Assembly: GCA_963576475.1 (NCBI GenBank)
Contig: OY754979.1
Coordinates: 34,385,778-34,449,777, forward strand
Reading direction: 5' to 3'
DNA length: 64,000 bases
DNA from: Molanna angustata
Taxonomy: Eukaryota > Arthropoda > Insecta > Trichoptera > Molannidae
This document shows, piece after piece, positions 63,967 through 64,000 of the stretch (position 1 is the stretch's first letter; every line of letters starts with the position of its first letter). The notes below the pieces were generated by a model. That model did no database searches. It was not told the origin of the DNA and was given only the letters and a program-made list of their open reading frames with translations. The position numbers and the translations under genes were made by a program.

Positions 63967-64000
63967 CATACATACATACCATCACGCCATGTCCCTTGCG
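63967..64000 (-). mobile_element. LINE 3' end, cut by the window
   Basis: (ATAC)n then CATCACGCCATGTCCCTTGC, the 3' end of the LINE family at 8010-8385; continues beyond the window. Confidence 0.65.

Overview
The window looks like nuclear DNA of an insect, most likely a moth or butterfly. It is AT-rich, has split genes with GT-AG introns, and is packed with 5'-truncated non-LTR retrotransposons, tRNA-derived SINEs, small inverted-repeat DNA elements and many copies of a TAGGTACCTA-type palindrome that I associate with lepidopteran genomes. Order-level assignment is inference; no marker gene settles it.

Two host genes are clear, and they face each other. From 3132 to 16101 on the + strand lie the last nine coding exons of a DDX24/Mak5-type DEAD-box RNA helicase (ribosome biogenesis family). 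All exon junctions keep phase, and helicase motifs Ib to VI are visible; the exons carrying the Q motif and Walker A lie left of the window. From 36134 down to 22730 on the - strand lie twelve phase-consistent exons of eyes absent (eya), the retinal-determination co-activator and Asp-based tyrosine phosphatase, with its stop codon; the first exon(s) were not found. The 6.6 kb between the two stop codons holds LINE remnants and AT-rich sequence. Right of 36134 I recognise no host gene; about 28 kb is repeats and AT-rich DNA, possibly eya's long 5' intron or intergenic.

The most interesting content is a set of hammerhead-ribozyme (HHR) motifs. Two good copies sit back-to-back in the arms of a 745-bp palindrome (58923-59667) whose arms also encode a peptide resembling the C-terminus of Penelope-like retroelement proteins. 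One sits antisense in a helicase intron (5957-6001). A pair lies in a palindrome inside an eya intron (23792-24284), and the left copy is in the sense orientation of eya pre-mRNA. A further pair (54588-54850) carries a coupled C3U/G8A change in the catalytic core. All share one unpaired nucleotide before stem II and a very short stem III, as expected for ribozymes that work as dimers.

Other mobile DNA: a young LINE fragment with a 717-codon reverse-transcriptase frame and target-site duplication (41699-43983); a LINE RNase H/zinc-knuckle fragment with a 14-bp duplication; a LINE tail with an 18-bp duplication just after a helicase splice donor; two almost identical 129-bp TA-flanked MITEs in eya introns; a TTAA-flanked foldback element; a nested MITE whose empty site is reconstructed from the opposite palindrome arm; and a composite element made of three different satellite arrays, present twice (1-2250 and about 12490-14998).
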